Positions 53,323-62,349 of a DNA stretch of 64,000 nt are shown here, in pieces (position 1 is the first letter of the stretch; the number at the start of each line of letters is the position of its first letter). The notes under the pieces are model-generated. The model did not search any database and was not told the DNA's origin. It was given only the letters and a program-made list of their open reading frames with translations. Origin of the DNA: Notamacropus eugenii (Eukaryota > Chordata > Mammalia > Diprotodontia > Macropodidae). Location of the stretch: assembly GCF_028372415.1 (NCBI RefSeq), contig NC_092875.1:30201712-30265711 (forward strand), in the 5' to 3' direction. The translations under genes and the position numbers were made by a program.

Positions 53323-53546
53323 GAAGTCCTCAAACATTTTTGGTTTCATGACACCTCTTTGCATTCTTAAAAATTATTTTGGAAATCCCAGAAGAGCTTT
53401 TGTTTGTGTGTGCTATATCTGTGGATATTTGGCATATTCAAAATTAAAACTTCTTAGTATATTGTGGAAATAATTTTGACTGCATGGAACCCTAGAAAGG
53501 ATCCAAGAGCACTCTAGAGCACACATTGAGAATTGCTGCTTCAGAA
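53323..53546 (+). mobile_element. hAT-like non-autonomous DNA transposon
   Basis: Left end 'cagaagtcctcaaaca' then 'tttttggtttcatgacacct'. Right end 'cattgagaattgctgctt', an imperfect inverted match to the left end. Internal 'agagcttttgtttgtgtgtg' and 'ttaaaaattattttggaaat' match the layout of mammalian hAT MITEs. No transposase. Confidence 0.7.
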
Positions 53547-53835
53547 AAGATGGAAGAGAGGAAAGGGGGAATCCTAAAATTTCTCTTAACTGAGATATTC
53601 ATTAGAGAAGATTATACAGAATTTGGGGGTGAGGATCTTGTAAATCTCATGCCTGTCTGAGTTGAGAACAAAGAAGCCAGAGAAGGAAAGAAAGGAGTAA
53701 GAAGAGAATGTTTTGATGGTAGAGGTATAACAAGTTTATCAAGGCAGTAGGATGGGATGGGAAGAGGATACGTGAAGAAGGGTGGATTCAAAGAAGGATA
53801 TGATCATCAACAAAACTAGAATAACTGTAGTTTAG
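53547..53835 (+). mobile_element. Probable L1 spacer fragment
   Basis: 'attcattagagaagattata', 'tttgggggtgaggatcttgt' and 'gatgggaagaggatacgtga' resemble the L1 inter-ORF region and lie in order after 52,110-53,045, so the hAT-like element and purine array interrupt one L1. Confidence 0.45.
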
Positions 53836-54140
53836 CAAATAAAGCATGAGACTTGGACATATAGAGCTCCAGCTTCAAACCCGAAACTCCTAATATTAAA
53901 AATGAGCAAACGAATTGAAAAACTTTTAAGTCATTACTGTATGCTAATCGTTGGAAATTTAAACAGAAAACAAAACCATACTTGCATTGTAAACAATATT
54001 AATTTTAAATATATATATACTGAATAACATTCTGTTTAATTTATTTATTTAACTCATTAATTTATTTTATTTATATATAAATATGTATATAAATAAATAA
54101 AAATATTATTTATTTAGACTTAAGGGAAAATCTAGCTGAA
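53835..54140. other. AT-rich sequence
   Basis: Includes a TA/TTTA-rich run at about 54,005-54,115. A worn LINE2-like word lies near 53,940. Confidence 0.5.
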
Positions 54141-54144
54141 TGAA

Positions 54145-54245
54145 TAACAAAACACTACATTGCCAACACTGTGCCAGTCACTGGTGAAACAAATACAAGC
54201 AAGCAAGATGATGCCTGCCTCAACAACCTTATATTCTGGTGGAGA
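54145..54245 (-). mobile_element. LINE2 3' end
   Basis: Antisense: 'aacactgtgccagtcactgg', 'atgcctgcctcaacaacctt'. Confidence 0.7.
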
Positions 54246-54312
54246 AAGTGGTGGTGTTCAATCGTTGTCAGTCATGCCCAACTCATCCTGATCCCATTTG
54301 GGAGCTAGCAAT
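54246..54312 (-). mobile_element. Mar1 tail fragment
   Basis: 'gtcagtcatgcccaactcat' and 'cctgatcccatttgggagct' are the antisense RTE-like tail of Mar1. The rest is missing. Confidence 0.7.
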
Positions 54313-55080
54313 AACAAGAGATACAGCCTCTTACTCCTGAAGACTTGTGCATCTCATGACCTTCTCATAACCAACACTGTTTTCCATTTACCTCAATGCA
54401 ATAACTTCATGGATGCACCCTCGTAGTCAACATTGACATTTAATAGACATGTCATTGGGGTGAGAAAGTCAACAAATGCATTTGAGCTACAAATGGAGGA
54501 GAGGCACCCCTGGTTCTTTCAACAGCATCCTCCTAGGTTATCCTCCAGTGCACCCTGAACTTCTTTCCCCTTATTTTCAGTTGGAAACAGAACCCTGCCT
54601 TCTTGTTGTCCAGGGGGTAGAGTGTTACTGTCTGATCATTCCACCAGGGGTAGTAACATTTCAACGAGATGGGCTGAATGTTCTAGAGAGGACTTGGATG
54701 AACGTTTCTCCCTATGTGACCCTCAGAGGTAGAACTCCCCTAGAGAGTGGGGCTCCAGTCTGAGAAACATTACTATCCTCATTACCACGTCCCACTAGGA
54801 GACTATTCTTTTGAAGGCTGGACTGCGGACTAATAATTCAGAATATGAACTCCAGGCGGGCTCAGTAGTCTGCAACCTCATGAAGCTTCAAAAGGAGAGA
54901 AATCTGGTTCACATTTCCACCTCAGCACCTCCCCTCCCGGCCAGCAGACATCTTATTGTGCCAACCAGCTGTTGCATGGAAACACATTCTAGGTTAGCCT
55001 CCTAACAGCACAATAACGTTCTTTCAGACACGAGACAGGATGGAATTTGAGGGATGACCTCAGAATGCCGGCACCTAAGG
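54312..55080. other. Unique sequence with CTCF-like motifs
   Basis: Repeat-free. 'ccaccaggggtagt' at 54,641-54,654 and 'ccagggggtagag' at 54,610-54,622 resemble CTCF cores in the same orientation. Frames of 64-95 codons have no recognised domain. Confidence 0.35.
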
Positions 55081-55640
55081 GGGAAAGAGAAGTGATGAGT
55101 AGTTAGGGGTAAGGGGAAGAGTTAAAGAACATTTGACTCATTCTTTCTTAATCATTCAGGATTGTACACACAGACTTTTAGGGATCCTGGACTGTTACCA
55201 CCTCTATTATCTTTTGGTATTTTTTCATGTATATATTTTTTTTTAATTTCCTTTATAGCAAAGCATAGGGACATGCTAGTAAATGTTTAACAACCAGCTC
55301 TCCAGAGACACTCTTTTCAATTTAATTGACATTATCAACTCTTTCTTAAATGTAGCAATCAGCAAATCAAACTCCAGGATCAAGTTTTCCAGGTCTAAAC
55401 TCACTCCCAAAATTTAACAATTGGCTCTTGGAACCTTCCAAACTAGCTCCAGCACACCGCTGATTACATACCATTAATTAACAAAAAGCTCCAGTTTTTC
55501 ATTACTTTTAAAATCTTATTCCTCATAATCTGTCTTGACCAGAGAAGTATAAGGTTGAAGGTGCTTAGATATATGATCAAAAACTTTGGGTCTACATGGA
55601 CAATCTGTTATTCCATCAAGTTTTGGAGGCTCTCAGTGTG
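55080..55640. other. Unclassified sequence
   Basis: No repeat or gene signature recognised. Confidence 0.5.
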
Positions 55641-55644
55641 GAAG

Positions 55645-55800
55645 TTCCTTTCACAAACACAGGTTACAAGCCCCTCTATGATTTAAGAGATACAGGATGA
55701 GAGGAGAAGGGATTGGCACAATCACACAGCTAGGAAGAACCAGAAGTGAGATCTGAACCCAGATCTTGCAGAGCTTTTGGTCCATTTTGCTGCATATCTT
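55645..55800 (-). mobile_element. MIR-type SINE
   Basis: Antisense: 'cacaatcacacagctaggaa', 'gagatctgaacccagatctt'. Confidence 0.75.
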
Positions 55801-56170
55801 ACTCAAGAGCAAAGAAAGGCAAGCATGTGAACTAAAACAAATACAGAAGTCCATCCTCTTAAGGAAGTGCTGTCCATATTTTTTTAAATGGTGGAGCTTT
55901 GGACCTGTTGCTTTTTAAAAATGAATATGGGTTCACCTAGATGCAAACTACTGAAAATGATTATGTGCCTACTGGTGACTTCTGTTACTAACCAACCACT
56001 GAAATCTAACCCCAAAGACTGACTTTAATCCAGCAATACCCACAGTGTCTTTGTTTTGCAGGTCCTTTATGACCTTCTTTACTGGGGTTTAACAGGAATC
56101 TTTTGCTACTGTTATCTTGACTGGAGTTAGAGTTTTACTCTTACCTTTTTTCCAAACACCCAGGAGCAGA
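55800..56170. other. Unclassified sequence
   Basis: Nothing recognised. Confidence 0.5.
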
Positions 56171-56171
56171 G

Positions 56172-56330
56172 CATTTAAAATTCAAAGGGATCTTTGGGGA
56201 GATCTAGTCTAACCCCCTTCATCTTACAGATGTGAAACTCAAGGCTTAAAGAACTGTCCTCAGGTCACATAGGCAGTAAATATCAGAGCCCAGGTTTGAA
56301 CCTGGGGTCTTGGCTTCCTATCTTCTGAAA
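56172..56330 (-). mobile_element. MIR-type SINE
   Basis: Antisense: 'agatctagtctaaccccctt', 'cttacagatgtgaaactcaa', 'aggtttgaacctggggtctt'. Confidence 0.85.
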
Positions 56331-56334
56331 GGCT

Positions 56335-56585
56335 CATATCTCAATCCTTTAGGGAGGATCACACTTCCGGTCATTCAGGATGATTTTCTCCTGCATCCTC
56401 TTCCAGTCAGATGGAAAAAATGCTGCTTGTTCACACATGCATTTGTCTTGGTAATGTTCTGTGCCTGGCATGCCACAGATCGGATGGAAATATTAACAAG
56501 GTGGGGTGCAAAGGGGCGTCATGGATGGGGAGTGGGCATTTCGGGGGTCAGGAAAGCAAAGGATGTTATTAACTAGGAAGCAAGG
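56335..56585. promoter_or_regulatory. Candidate conserved non-repetitive block
   Basis: Complex, repeat-free sequence with 'cacttccggtcattc' (ETS-like), 'cacacatgcatttg' (octamer/RY-like), 'ggcatgccacagatcgga' and 'ggggcgtcatgg'. An 88-codon plus-strand frame covers it without a recognised domain. Confidence 0.28.
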
Positions 56586-56700
56586 TGATCCCATGTTAAC
56601 TATTACAAGGCAGCAGGTCAAATGCTGTAAAGGTTTCCACATTTGGCCACAGTTCAGATTGTCTCTTAGAATTTAGTGGATGAGCTTTCTTGTCCTTTTT
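56585..56700. other. Unique sequence
   Basis: Nothing recognised. Confidence 0.4.
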
Positions 56701-56704
56701 TGAG

Positions 56705-56910
56705 TACTTTAATGAGCATGGCTGACATTTACATGGGATGTTAAAATTTCCATGCTTACTATGTACACTGTTTCATTCTATACTCACTACAATTCATTGA
56801 GATTGGCAGTGCAGGAAAATATCCTCATTTTTGCATATGGGGAAACTGAGGAACAGAGAAATTGAATGACTTGGCCCAGATCACATAACTACGACTAGAA
56901 ACTGTTCCTA
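56705..56910 (-). mobile_element. MIR/Ther1 SINE
   Basis: Antisense: 'acactgtttcattctatact', 'atatggggaaactgaggaac', 'gaatgacttggcccagatca'. Confidence 0.85.
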
Positions 56911-56934
56911 CTTACCCCCACCCCCAATCCAGTT

Positions 56935-57063
56935 TTGTTTGGATCTACTTGCTTTTATATCATCTTTCTCATCTGACTGTGAACTCCTTAAGGTTGGAAG
57001 TGTCTTTTGTATCTGCATCACTTAGTACAATGCAGTAGATGTTTAATACATACTTGTTAACCT
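56935..57063 (+). mobile_element. LINE2 3' end
   Basis: Sense: 'gactgtgaactccttaaggt', 'tgtatctgcatcacttagta', 'tgtttaatacatacttgtta'. Confidence 0.85.
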
Positions 57064-57065
57064 CA

Positions 57066-57332
57066 CTTGGGGACAGCTAGGTATCACTGTGGATAGAGTG
57101 CCAGGCCCAGAGACAGGAAAACTCATCTTTCTGAGTTCAAATCTGGCCTTAGATAGTTATTAGTTGTGTGACTCTGGGCAAGTCACTTCACCCTGTTGGC
57201 CTCAGTTTCCCATGTGTCAAATGAGCTGGAGAAGGAAATGGCAAACCACTTCAGTATCTTTGTCAATAAAACCCCAATGGAGTCACAAAAAGTTGGATAT
57301 GACTGAAGAGACTGAACAATAACAACCTGACT
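57066..57332 (+). mobile_element. Mar1-type CORE-SINE, full length
   Basis: Head 'ggggacagctaggtatcact', 'gagttcaaatctggccttag', 'tgtgactctgggcaagtcac', 'cctcagtttcccatgtgtca', 'ggcaaaccacttcagtatct', tail 'gactgaacaataacaac'. Confidence 0.95.
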
Positions 57333-57334
57333 TT

Positions 57335-57590
57335 GTTTCTACATCTCAGCTGTCTTTAGAGATCCATTTATGATAGTAGCACTTTAGTTTTAAAAGATAA
57401 GTTATTGGCATTTTAATGGAGACATGATCCAAAGGAACATGGCACCAATTCCATTCACAGGGATATGTCTAGGATGGCACTCTTCCTGGGACCAGAATAG
57501 TTAGGCAGTAAGCCATAGGTGTAATCTTTGTGGGGTATGGGGTGAGATGGTGTCTTGCATTTAGTCCCCTTGCCCTTCATAGAAAAATGT
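57335..57590. other. Unclassified sequence
   Basis: Nothing recognised. Confidence 0.5.
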
Positions 57591-57594
57591 TTTA

Positions 57595-57745
57595 TAGTAA
57601 TTGGAAAGAACATGGAGTTTACAGTCAGAGGATCTGGGTTCAAACTATAGTGCTGATACTTCCTAGGTGTTTACCACTCAGCTAGTTGCTTAGCCTCGCT
57701 GAATCCTCATTTCTTGTCTGTAGAGAATGGGAATCCATCTCTACA
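57595..57745 (+). mobile_element. MIR-type SINE
   Basis: Sense: 'tacagtcagaggatctgggt', 'tcaaactatagtgctgatac', 'cctcatttcttgtctgtaga'. Confidence 0.7.
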
Positions 57746-57749
57746 TCCA

Positions 57750-57975
57750 GGATCCTATGCTGTGTCTCTTCTCTTTCCTTCACTCACACAACTACCACCC
57801 TAGTTTAGGCCCTCATCATCTTTTGCCTAGACTATTACAATGGCCCATCTGGTAGTCTAACTATAGTTTCCTGAATTTTGTATCCCATCTCCCACCTCCA
57901 CACCTTTGTACAGGCTCTCTTGCCTGCTATGGATCCATACCTTTCTCACCTCCACTTTTTAAAAATCCTTTGCTC
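57750..57975 (+). mobile_element. LINE2 body, left part
   Basis: Sense L2 ('aggccctcatcatcttttgc', 'ctagactattacaatggccc') interrupted at 57,976 by a small retro-insertion. It resumes at 58,068. Confidence 0.75.
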
Positions 57976-58082
57976 AATAATCTGGTTTGACTAGAATGCA
58001 GAGTAAGGCAAATTAAATTAAATCATCGGGAAATGTAAAAACATTTTTAAAAATATGAAATGACAAAAAAAATCCTTTGCTC
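57961..58082 (+). mobile_element. Short retro-insertion with 15-bp target-site duplication
   Basis: 'aaaaatcctttgctc' occurs at 57,961-57,975 and 58,068-58,082, flanking a 92-bp insert that ends in an A-run. The duplication begins right after a T-run (tttttt|aaaaatcc), matching the L1 endonuclease preference for TT|AAAA. The 92-bp cargo (58% or more A/T by eye) was not identified. It may be a severely truncated L1 or a copied cellular RNA. Confidence 0.85.
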
Positions 58083-58140
58083 CCTTTAAGGTTCTATCTA
58101 AATGCTTCCTTCTATAGGAAGTTATCCTTGATCCTGTCAT
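58083..58140 (+). mobile_element. LINE2 body, right part
   Basis: 'ccctttaaggttctatctaa' and 'gttatccttgatcctgtc' continue the L2 interrupted at 57,976. Confidence 0.7.
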
Positions 58141-58144
58141 AATT

Positions 58145-58181
58145 ACAGCTAACATTTACATACAATATAAGGTTTGGAAAG
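58145..58181 (-). mobile_element. MIR, left part
   Basis: 'cagctaacatttacatacaa' then 'taaggtttggaaag'. It is broken by the SINE pair and continues at 58,544. Confidence 0.75.
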
Positions 58182-58543
58182 AAGCAGCTAGATGGCTCCA
58201 TGAATGGAGTGCTGGGTTGGATGCAGGAAGACACAAATTCAAATCCAGCCTCAGACTCTCACCAGCTGTGTAACCTTGGGCAAGTCACTTAACATCTGTT
58301 TGCCTTGGAGACAGCAATGTGGCTCAATGGATAGAGCCCTGGACCCGGAGTCAGAAAGACCTGAATTCAAATCTGACCTCAGATATTTGCTAGCTGCATG
58401 ACCCTGAACAAGTCACTTCACCTCTGTTTGCCTTAATCCACTGGAGAAGGAAACGGCAAACTCCTCTAGTATCTTTGCCCAGAAAACCTCATGCACAATA
58501 TGGGGTACGAAGAGTCAGACATGACAGTGATTGAACAATGATA
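58182..58543 (+). mobile_element. Tandem pair of Mar1-type SINEs
   Basis: First unit (58,182-58,305) has head, B box and 'gtgtaaccttgggcaagtca' and ends at 'ctgtttgcctt'. The second (58,306-58,543) is complete from 'ggctcaatggatagagccct' to the RTE-like tail 'gattgaacaatgata'. Flanks 'ggtttggaaag' (58,171-58,181) and 'ggtttgtaaag' (58,544-58,554) form an 11-bp duplication with one mismatch, so the pair inserted as one unit. Confidence 0.88.
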
Positions 58544-58695
58544 GGTTTGTAAAGCTCTTCGTATCCTCATAACAATCCTGGGAAGTAGGTGCAATTACTA
58601 TCCCCATTTTACATATTAGGCCAAAAAAAAGGTTGGGTGACTTGTCCAAGGTCACATAGCTAGTAAGTGCCTGGGGTTTTCAGGTCTAGGGCCTA
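58544..58695 (-). mobile_element. MIR, right part
   Basis: Antisense: 'acaatcctgggaagtaggtg', 'gtgacttgtccaaggtcaca', continuing the copy broken at 58,181. Confidence 0.88.
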
Positions 58696-58699
58696 ATCT

Positions 58700-58785
58700 T
58701 GTATTTACTCATTAGTCTCTAGATTATATTTGCCATTAGGGTGTAAGCTCCTAGAGGACAGACACTGTTTTTCATAGATCATGAA
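58700..58785 (+). mobile_element. LINE2 fragment
   Basis: Sense: 'agggtgtaagctcctagagg', 'acagacactgtttttcata'. Confidence 0.7.
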
Positions 58786-58945
58786 TTCAGAATGGGCAGA
58801 GTCCTCAGAGGTAATCTAGTTCAATTTCCCTATTTTACAGATGAGAGAATCAATGCATGGAGGGTGGGGAAGACCCAAAATTTGCCCAGTGTCACCCAGG
58901 CAGTAAGAGGCAGTGGTGAGATTTGACCCAGATGCAATATACTTT
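58785..58945 (-). mobile_element. MIR-type SINE
   Basis: Antisense: 'cctcagaggtaatctagttc', 'attttacagatgagagaatc', 'ttgcccagtgtcacccaggc'. Confidence 0.85.
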
Positions 58946-58949
58946 TCTA

Positions 58950-59300
58950 CAATGTTTTTTTTAATTTTGCAAAGTGACAAGCATTTAAAAAAATCTGTTT
59001 CCAGTTGCTCTCCCCAACCCCACCACTAACGGAAGGTGAAAGGCTCTCAATACATAGCAGCACAGGCCAGTTCCCCAAAAGCACATCTGAAAATGCTCAT
59101 CTTACCTCCATTTCCAGTCTATCACCTCTTGGTCAGAAAGTGAGTTCACTGAGCTTTGGATCTCCAACATTTCAGTATGGTGTTTTGGTATGCAGTAAGT
59201 GATTATTAAGTGCCTGTTGAATTGAATTCAATTGTAATTCTTTGAGATTCAATTCACTGTGCAATAGAGTATTGCACATAACATGTGCTAGGGGAGAGGA
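58950..59300. other. Unclassified sequence
   Basis: Starts with a T- then A-rich stretch that might be a worn L1 3' end. A LINE2-like 'taagtgattattaagtgcct' lies near 59,197. Nothing firm. Confidence 0.4.
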
Positions 59301-59304
59301 AGTG

Positions 59305-59570
59305 TGTGGTACAATGGACAGGGCACTGGGCACAGTCAGAAGATCTGTGTTGGAATCTTGTCTTTGCCACTCATTGCTAATGGTGATGAAGACAGTGATG
59401 AGAGTAGGGATGGTGATGGTGGTGGGCACTGGCTGTACAAAGGACCTGGGTTCAATCATGCCTCTGGTATTAGCAGTGTTGATGATTGTGATGGTGACAA
59501 AGATGGCCGCCATGGTGGTGTTGATGATGACAGGGAGGATGCTGGCAGCAATGAGGATGATCAGTATAAT
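59305..59570 (+). repeat. MIR-derived GATGGTG-rich degenerate minisatellite
   Basis: Opens with a MIR piece ('cagaagatctgtgttggaat', 'ctttgccactcattgctaat') and grades into gatgatggtg/gtggtg words. The same MIR-to-GATGGT transition occurs at 60,178-60,400, so the two are probably related copies. Valine/Met-rich frames here are artefacts. Confidence 0.6.
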
Positions 59571-59664
59571 TTTTTTTTTGCTACTTCTCTTTATGATCAA
59601 TGGTGCTTCCATAGATATAGCCCCTAGATAAGTTGTTAGTCTGCCATTTATTCTCTCCTATTTA

Positions 59665-59925
59665 CTAATGGGGCAGCTATGTGATCTAGTGGATAGAGTT
59701 CCAGACCTGGATTCAGGAAAACTCATCTTCCTGAATTCAGATCTTGCCTCAGACACTAACTTTGTGACCCTGGACAATTCACTTCACCTTGATTGCCTCA
59801 GTTTCCTTGTCTGTAAAATGAGAAGGGAAATGGCAAACCACTCCAGTATCTTTGTCAATAAAGTCCCAAATGGGGCCAAGAAGAGTCAGACATGACTGAA
59901 CAGCAACAAAGGTGACAAACAACAA
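59665..59925 (+). mobile_element. Mar1-type CORE-SINE, full length
   Basis: Head 'ggggcagctatgtgatctag', 'gaattcagatcttgcctcag', 'cctcagtttccttgtctgta', 'ggcaaaccactccagtatct', tail 'catgactgaacagcaacaaa'. Confidence 0.95.
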
Positions 59926-60178
59926 AATTAGCATGCTCTATTGCATGGGCAGATAAAAGAGTTCACTGTGTCTTGCTAAGCATTGAATCAGTCACATCAT
60001 TTCTATTGTTTCCTTGCAAAGAGTATAGTGACTAGTAATTCCAAATTCTTCAAGGATAAGCTTTCTGAAATTTCTGGTAACCATAGCTACTGTTGTTGCT
60101 ATGTGGAATATAGAAAGGACTCTTGGATATGAACCAAATCATTTTTCAAAAAGTTGAGAAATTATCAGGATAATTTCC
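59925..60178. other. Unclassified sequence
   Basis: Nothing recognised. Confidence 0.5.
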
Positions 60179-60405
60179 ATAGATCTGTGTTTGAATTCAG
60201 CTTTGCTATTCACTGCCAATGGTGGTGATGATGATGGTGATACCACCAGTTATTCACTGGTAATGGTGGTGATGCCACCAGTCATTCACTGCAAGTGGTG
60301 GTGATGATGATGGTGATGCCACCAGTCATTCACTGCCAATGGTGGTGATGATGATGGTGATACCATCGATCATTCACTGGTAATGGTGGTGATGACAGTA
60401 ATGAT
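60178..60405 (+). repeat. 44/32-bp minisatellite
   Basis: After a MIR-like lead-in, units start at 60,207, 60,251, 60,283, 60,327 and 60,371 (lengths 44, 32, 44, 44, then partial). Each opens 'attcactg' and ends 'ccaccagt'-like. The short unit lacks one 12-bp 'gatgatgatggt' block. Confidence 0.9.
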
Positions 60406-60605
60406 ACAGTGTGGGAGGTGAGAATGCTGGCATGCCCAGGGCAAGTATTACCATTGACCTGAAATGCTCCCTCCAGTGTTGGTTTATCAGTACACACCTA
60501 GTCAAAGTTTTAGGCTCAGCTCTGATAATTTCCTCAAATATGGCCAGCTTCCATTGCTCAAACCAAAGGAAGGTTCTAGACAAACCTTTTTACTCACAGA
60601 TTATG
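60405..60605. other. Unique sequence
   Basis: Nothing recognised. A 94-codon plus frame spans 60,411-60,695 into a MIR and is not credible. Confidence 0.45.
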
Positions 60606-60609
60606 GATT

Positions 60610-60790
60610 TATATCTGAAAGGTAATTTAAAGGTCACCATGTTCCACTTTACAGATGAGATATTTGGGGCCCATGGAGGCTGGGTGAATTCCTAAAGGTC
60701 ATATAGCTCATAAATGTCTGAGGGAGCATGTGAATTTAGGTCTTCCAGATTCTACATCCAGTATTCTTTCCACCACACCAAGCTGCCCCT
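60610..60790 (-). mobile_element. MIR-type SINE
   Basis: Antisense: 'ccactttacagatgagatat', 'aaggtcatatagctcataaa', end 'tttccaccacaccaagctgc'. Confidence 0.85.
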
Positions 60791-60824
60791 TAAACAGAGT
60801 TAGCACAACCAACCCCAATGAAAA

Positions 60825-61005
60825 TAATAATAACAACAGCTCAGATTTCTATATGGTTTTGCTTAGAGAATCTCATTTGATCCTTACAACATCAGCTTTT
60901 TTGAGGGAGGTACTTTAATTGTCACCATTTAACAGATGAGAAAACTGATGTTCAGAGAGGGGGCTAATTGATCTGCACATGATTATAGACAGTGTATGAG
61001 TAGAA
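60825..61005 (-). mobile_element. MIR-type SINE
   Basis: Antisense: 'ctcatttgatccttacaaca', 'tttaacagatgagaaaactg', then worn. Confidence 0.8.
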
Positions 61006-61069
61006 TTTGTAAAAGCTCTTTCCTATGTGAAGTTAGTCCCCTGTCTAGTACACTAGAAATAAGCAAATG

Positions 61070-61325
61070 AGAAAGCTAGCATTTACATAGCACTAACTAT
61101 ATGCCAGGTAGTATGTTAAATGCTTTAGAAATACTATGTCATTTGATCCTCATGAAAACCTTGGACAGTAGGTGCTGTTATTATCACCCTCCTTCCCATT
61201 TTATATTGGTGGAAACTGAGGCAGAGGTGAAATGACTTGCCCATTATTACACAGCTAATAAATTTGAGGTCATATTTTAACTCATATTTTTCCTGACTCC
61301 AGACCAATATTCTCTCAACTGTGCC
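61070..61325 (-). mobile_element. MIR/Ther1 SINE
   Basis: Antisense: 'actatatgccaggtagtatg', 'atttgatcctcatgaaaacc', 'ggtggaaactgaggcagagg', 'gacttgcccattattacaca', end 'tctctcaactgtgccac'. It abuts the purine tract. Confidence 0.9.
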
Positions 61326-62345
61326 ACAAAAGAGAAAGAAGAAGGGAGAGGAAGAGAGAGGGAGAGGGAGAGAGAGAGAGAGAGGAAAGAATGAAGAAAA
61401 ATAGGAAGAATAGTGAGAAAGGAAGGAAAGAAGTAATGAAAGAGAGAAATAAATAGATAAATGAAGAAAGAGGAAGAAGAGAAAAAAGAGAGGAAGAGAG
61501 ATAAAGAAGGAAGAAGGAAAGAAAGCAGTAAAGAGAGAAAGAAAGAAAAGAAATATGGAAGAAAAGAAAAAAGAGGGAAAGGGATATAGGAAAAGAAAGA
61601 AAGAATAGAGAAAGTCAAGTGGGAAGGAATGGTACTGGGAAGAGGAAAAAGGGAAACAAAGAGGGAATGAAAATGAGAAATAAATGAGGGTAGAAAGAAA
61701 AGGAAAAGAACAATGGAAATGAGAAGAAAGAAAAGAAAGACAAGAAATAAAGTAGGAAAGAAGAGAGGAAGGAAAGTGAAAGGAAGAAAAAAGAGGAAAA
61801 GAAAGAACAAAAGATAGAAAGGAAGGAAGGAGGGAGAAATAAAGAAGAAAAGAAGGAAAAATGAAAGCAAAAAAGTTTGGAAGGAATGGAGAATCAGAAG
61901 GAAGAAAGAAAGGAAAGAAGGAATGAAAGAAAAATAAATATATGAATGAAGAAAGAAAATGAAGAAAAAAGAACAAAGGAAGAAAGAGAAAAGAAAAAGA
62001 AAGGAAGGAAAGCAGGTAAGAAGAAAGGAAATTAGGAAAAAGGAAAAAAGAAAAAGAAAGAAAAAGTAAAGAAAGAAGGAAAATAAAGAAAAGAAAGTAG
62101 AAAGGAAAGGTAGTGGTAATGAAGAAAGAAAGGAAAGAATGAATGAAGGAGAGGTAAATAAATGAGAAATAGAAGGAAGAGAAAAAAGAGGAAGAGAGAA
62201 AAGAGAAAGAAACAGAAAGGAAGGAAGAAAAAATGAAAAAGAGAGAAAGGAAGAGAGAAAAGAAGAGAGAAAGATAGAAAGAAGGAAAGGAAGAAAGAAA
62301 GAAAGAAAAAGAAAAGAAAAGAAAGTTGAAAAGAATGAACGGAAA
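61326..62345 (+). repeat. Purine tract of about 1 kb (GA-rich)
   Basis: About 1,020 bp almost wholly A and G, with isolated T and very rare C. It is made of gaaa, ggaa, gaga and aagaa words without a fixed period. Subregions are duplicated: 'taaataaatag/atgaa' followed by 'gaagaaa' occurs several times. Minus-strand Phe/Ser/Leu/Pro-rich frames of up to 280 codons are composition artefacts. Confidence 0.97.
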
Positions 62346-62349
62346 GTTG

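Noticed and set aside
52959..53333. Lys/Glu-rich plus frame and Leu/Ser/Phe-rich minus frames of about 110 codons
   Set aside because: Trinucleotide GAA/GAG array artefacts.
60207..60405. Direct repeats resembling a CRISPR array
   Set aside because: Units are contiguous, of two lengths differing by a 12-bp block, with no unique spacers. The genome is clearly vertebrate, so this is a minisatellite.
61134..61976. 280-codon minus-strand open frame
   Set aside because: It reads through the purine tract and a MIR. The Phe/Ser/Leu/Pro composition is the complement of GA-rich repeats, with no domain or conserved start context.
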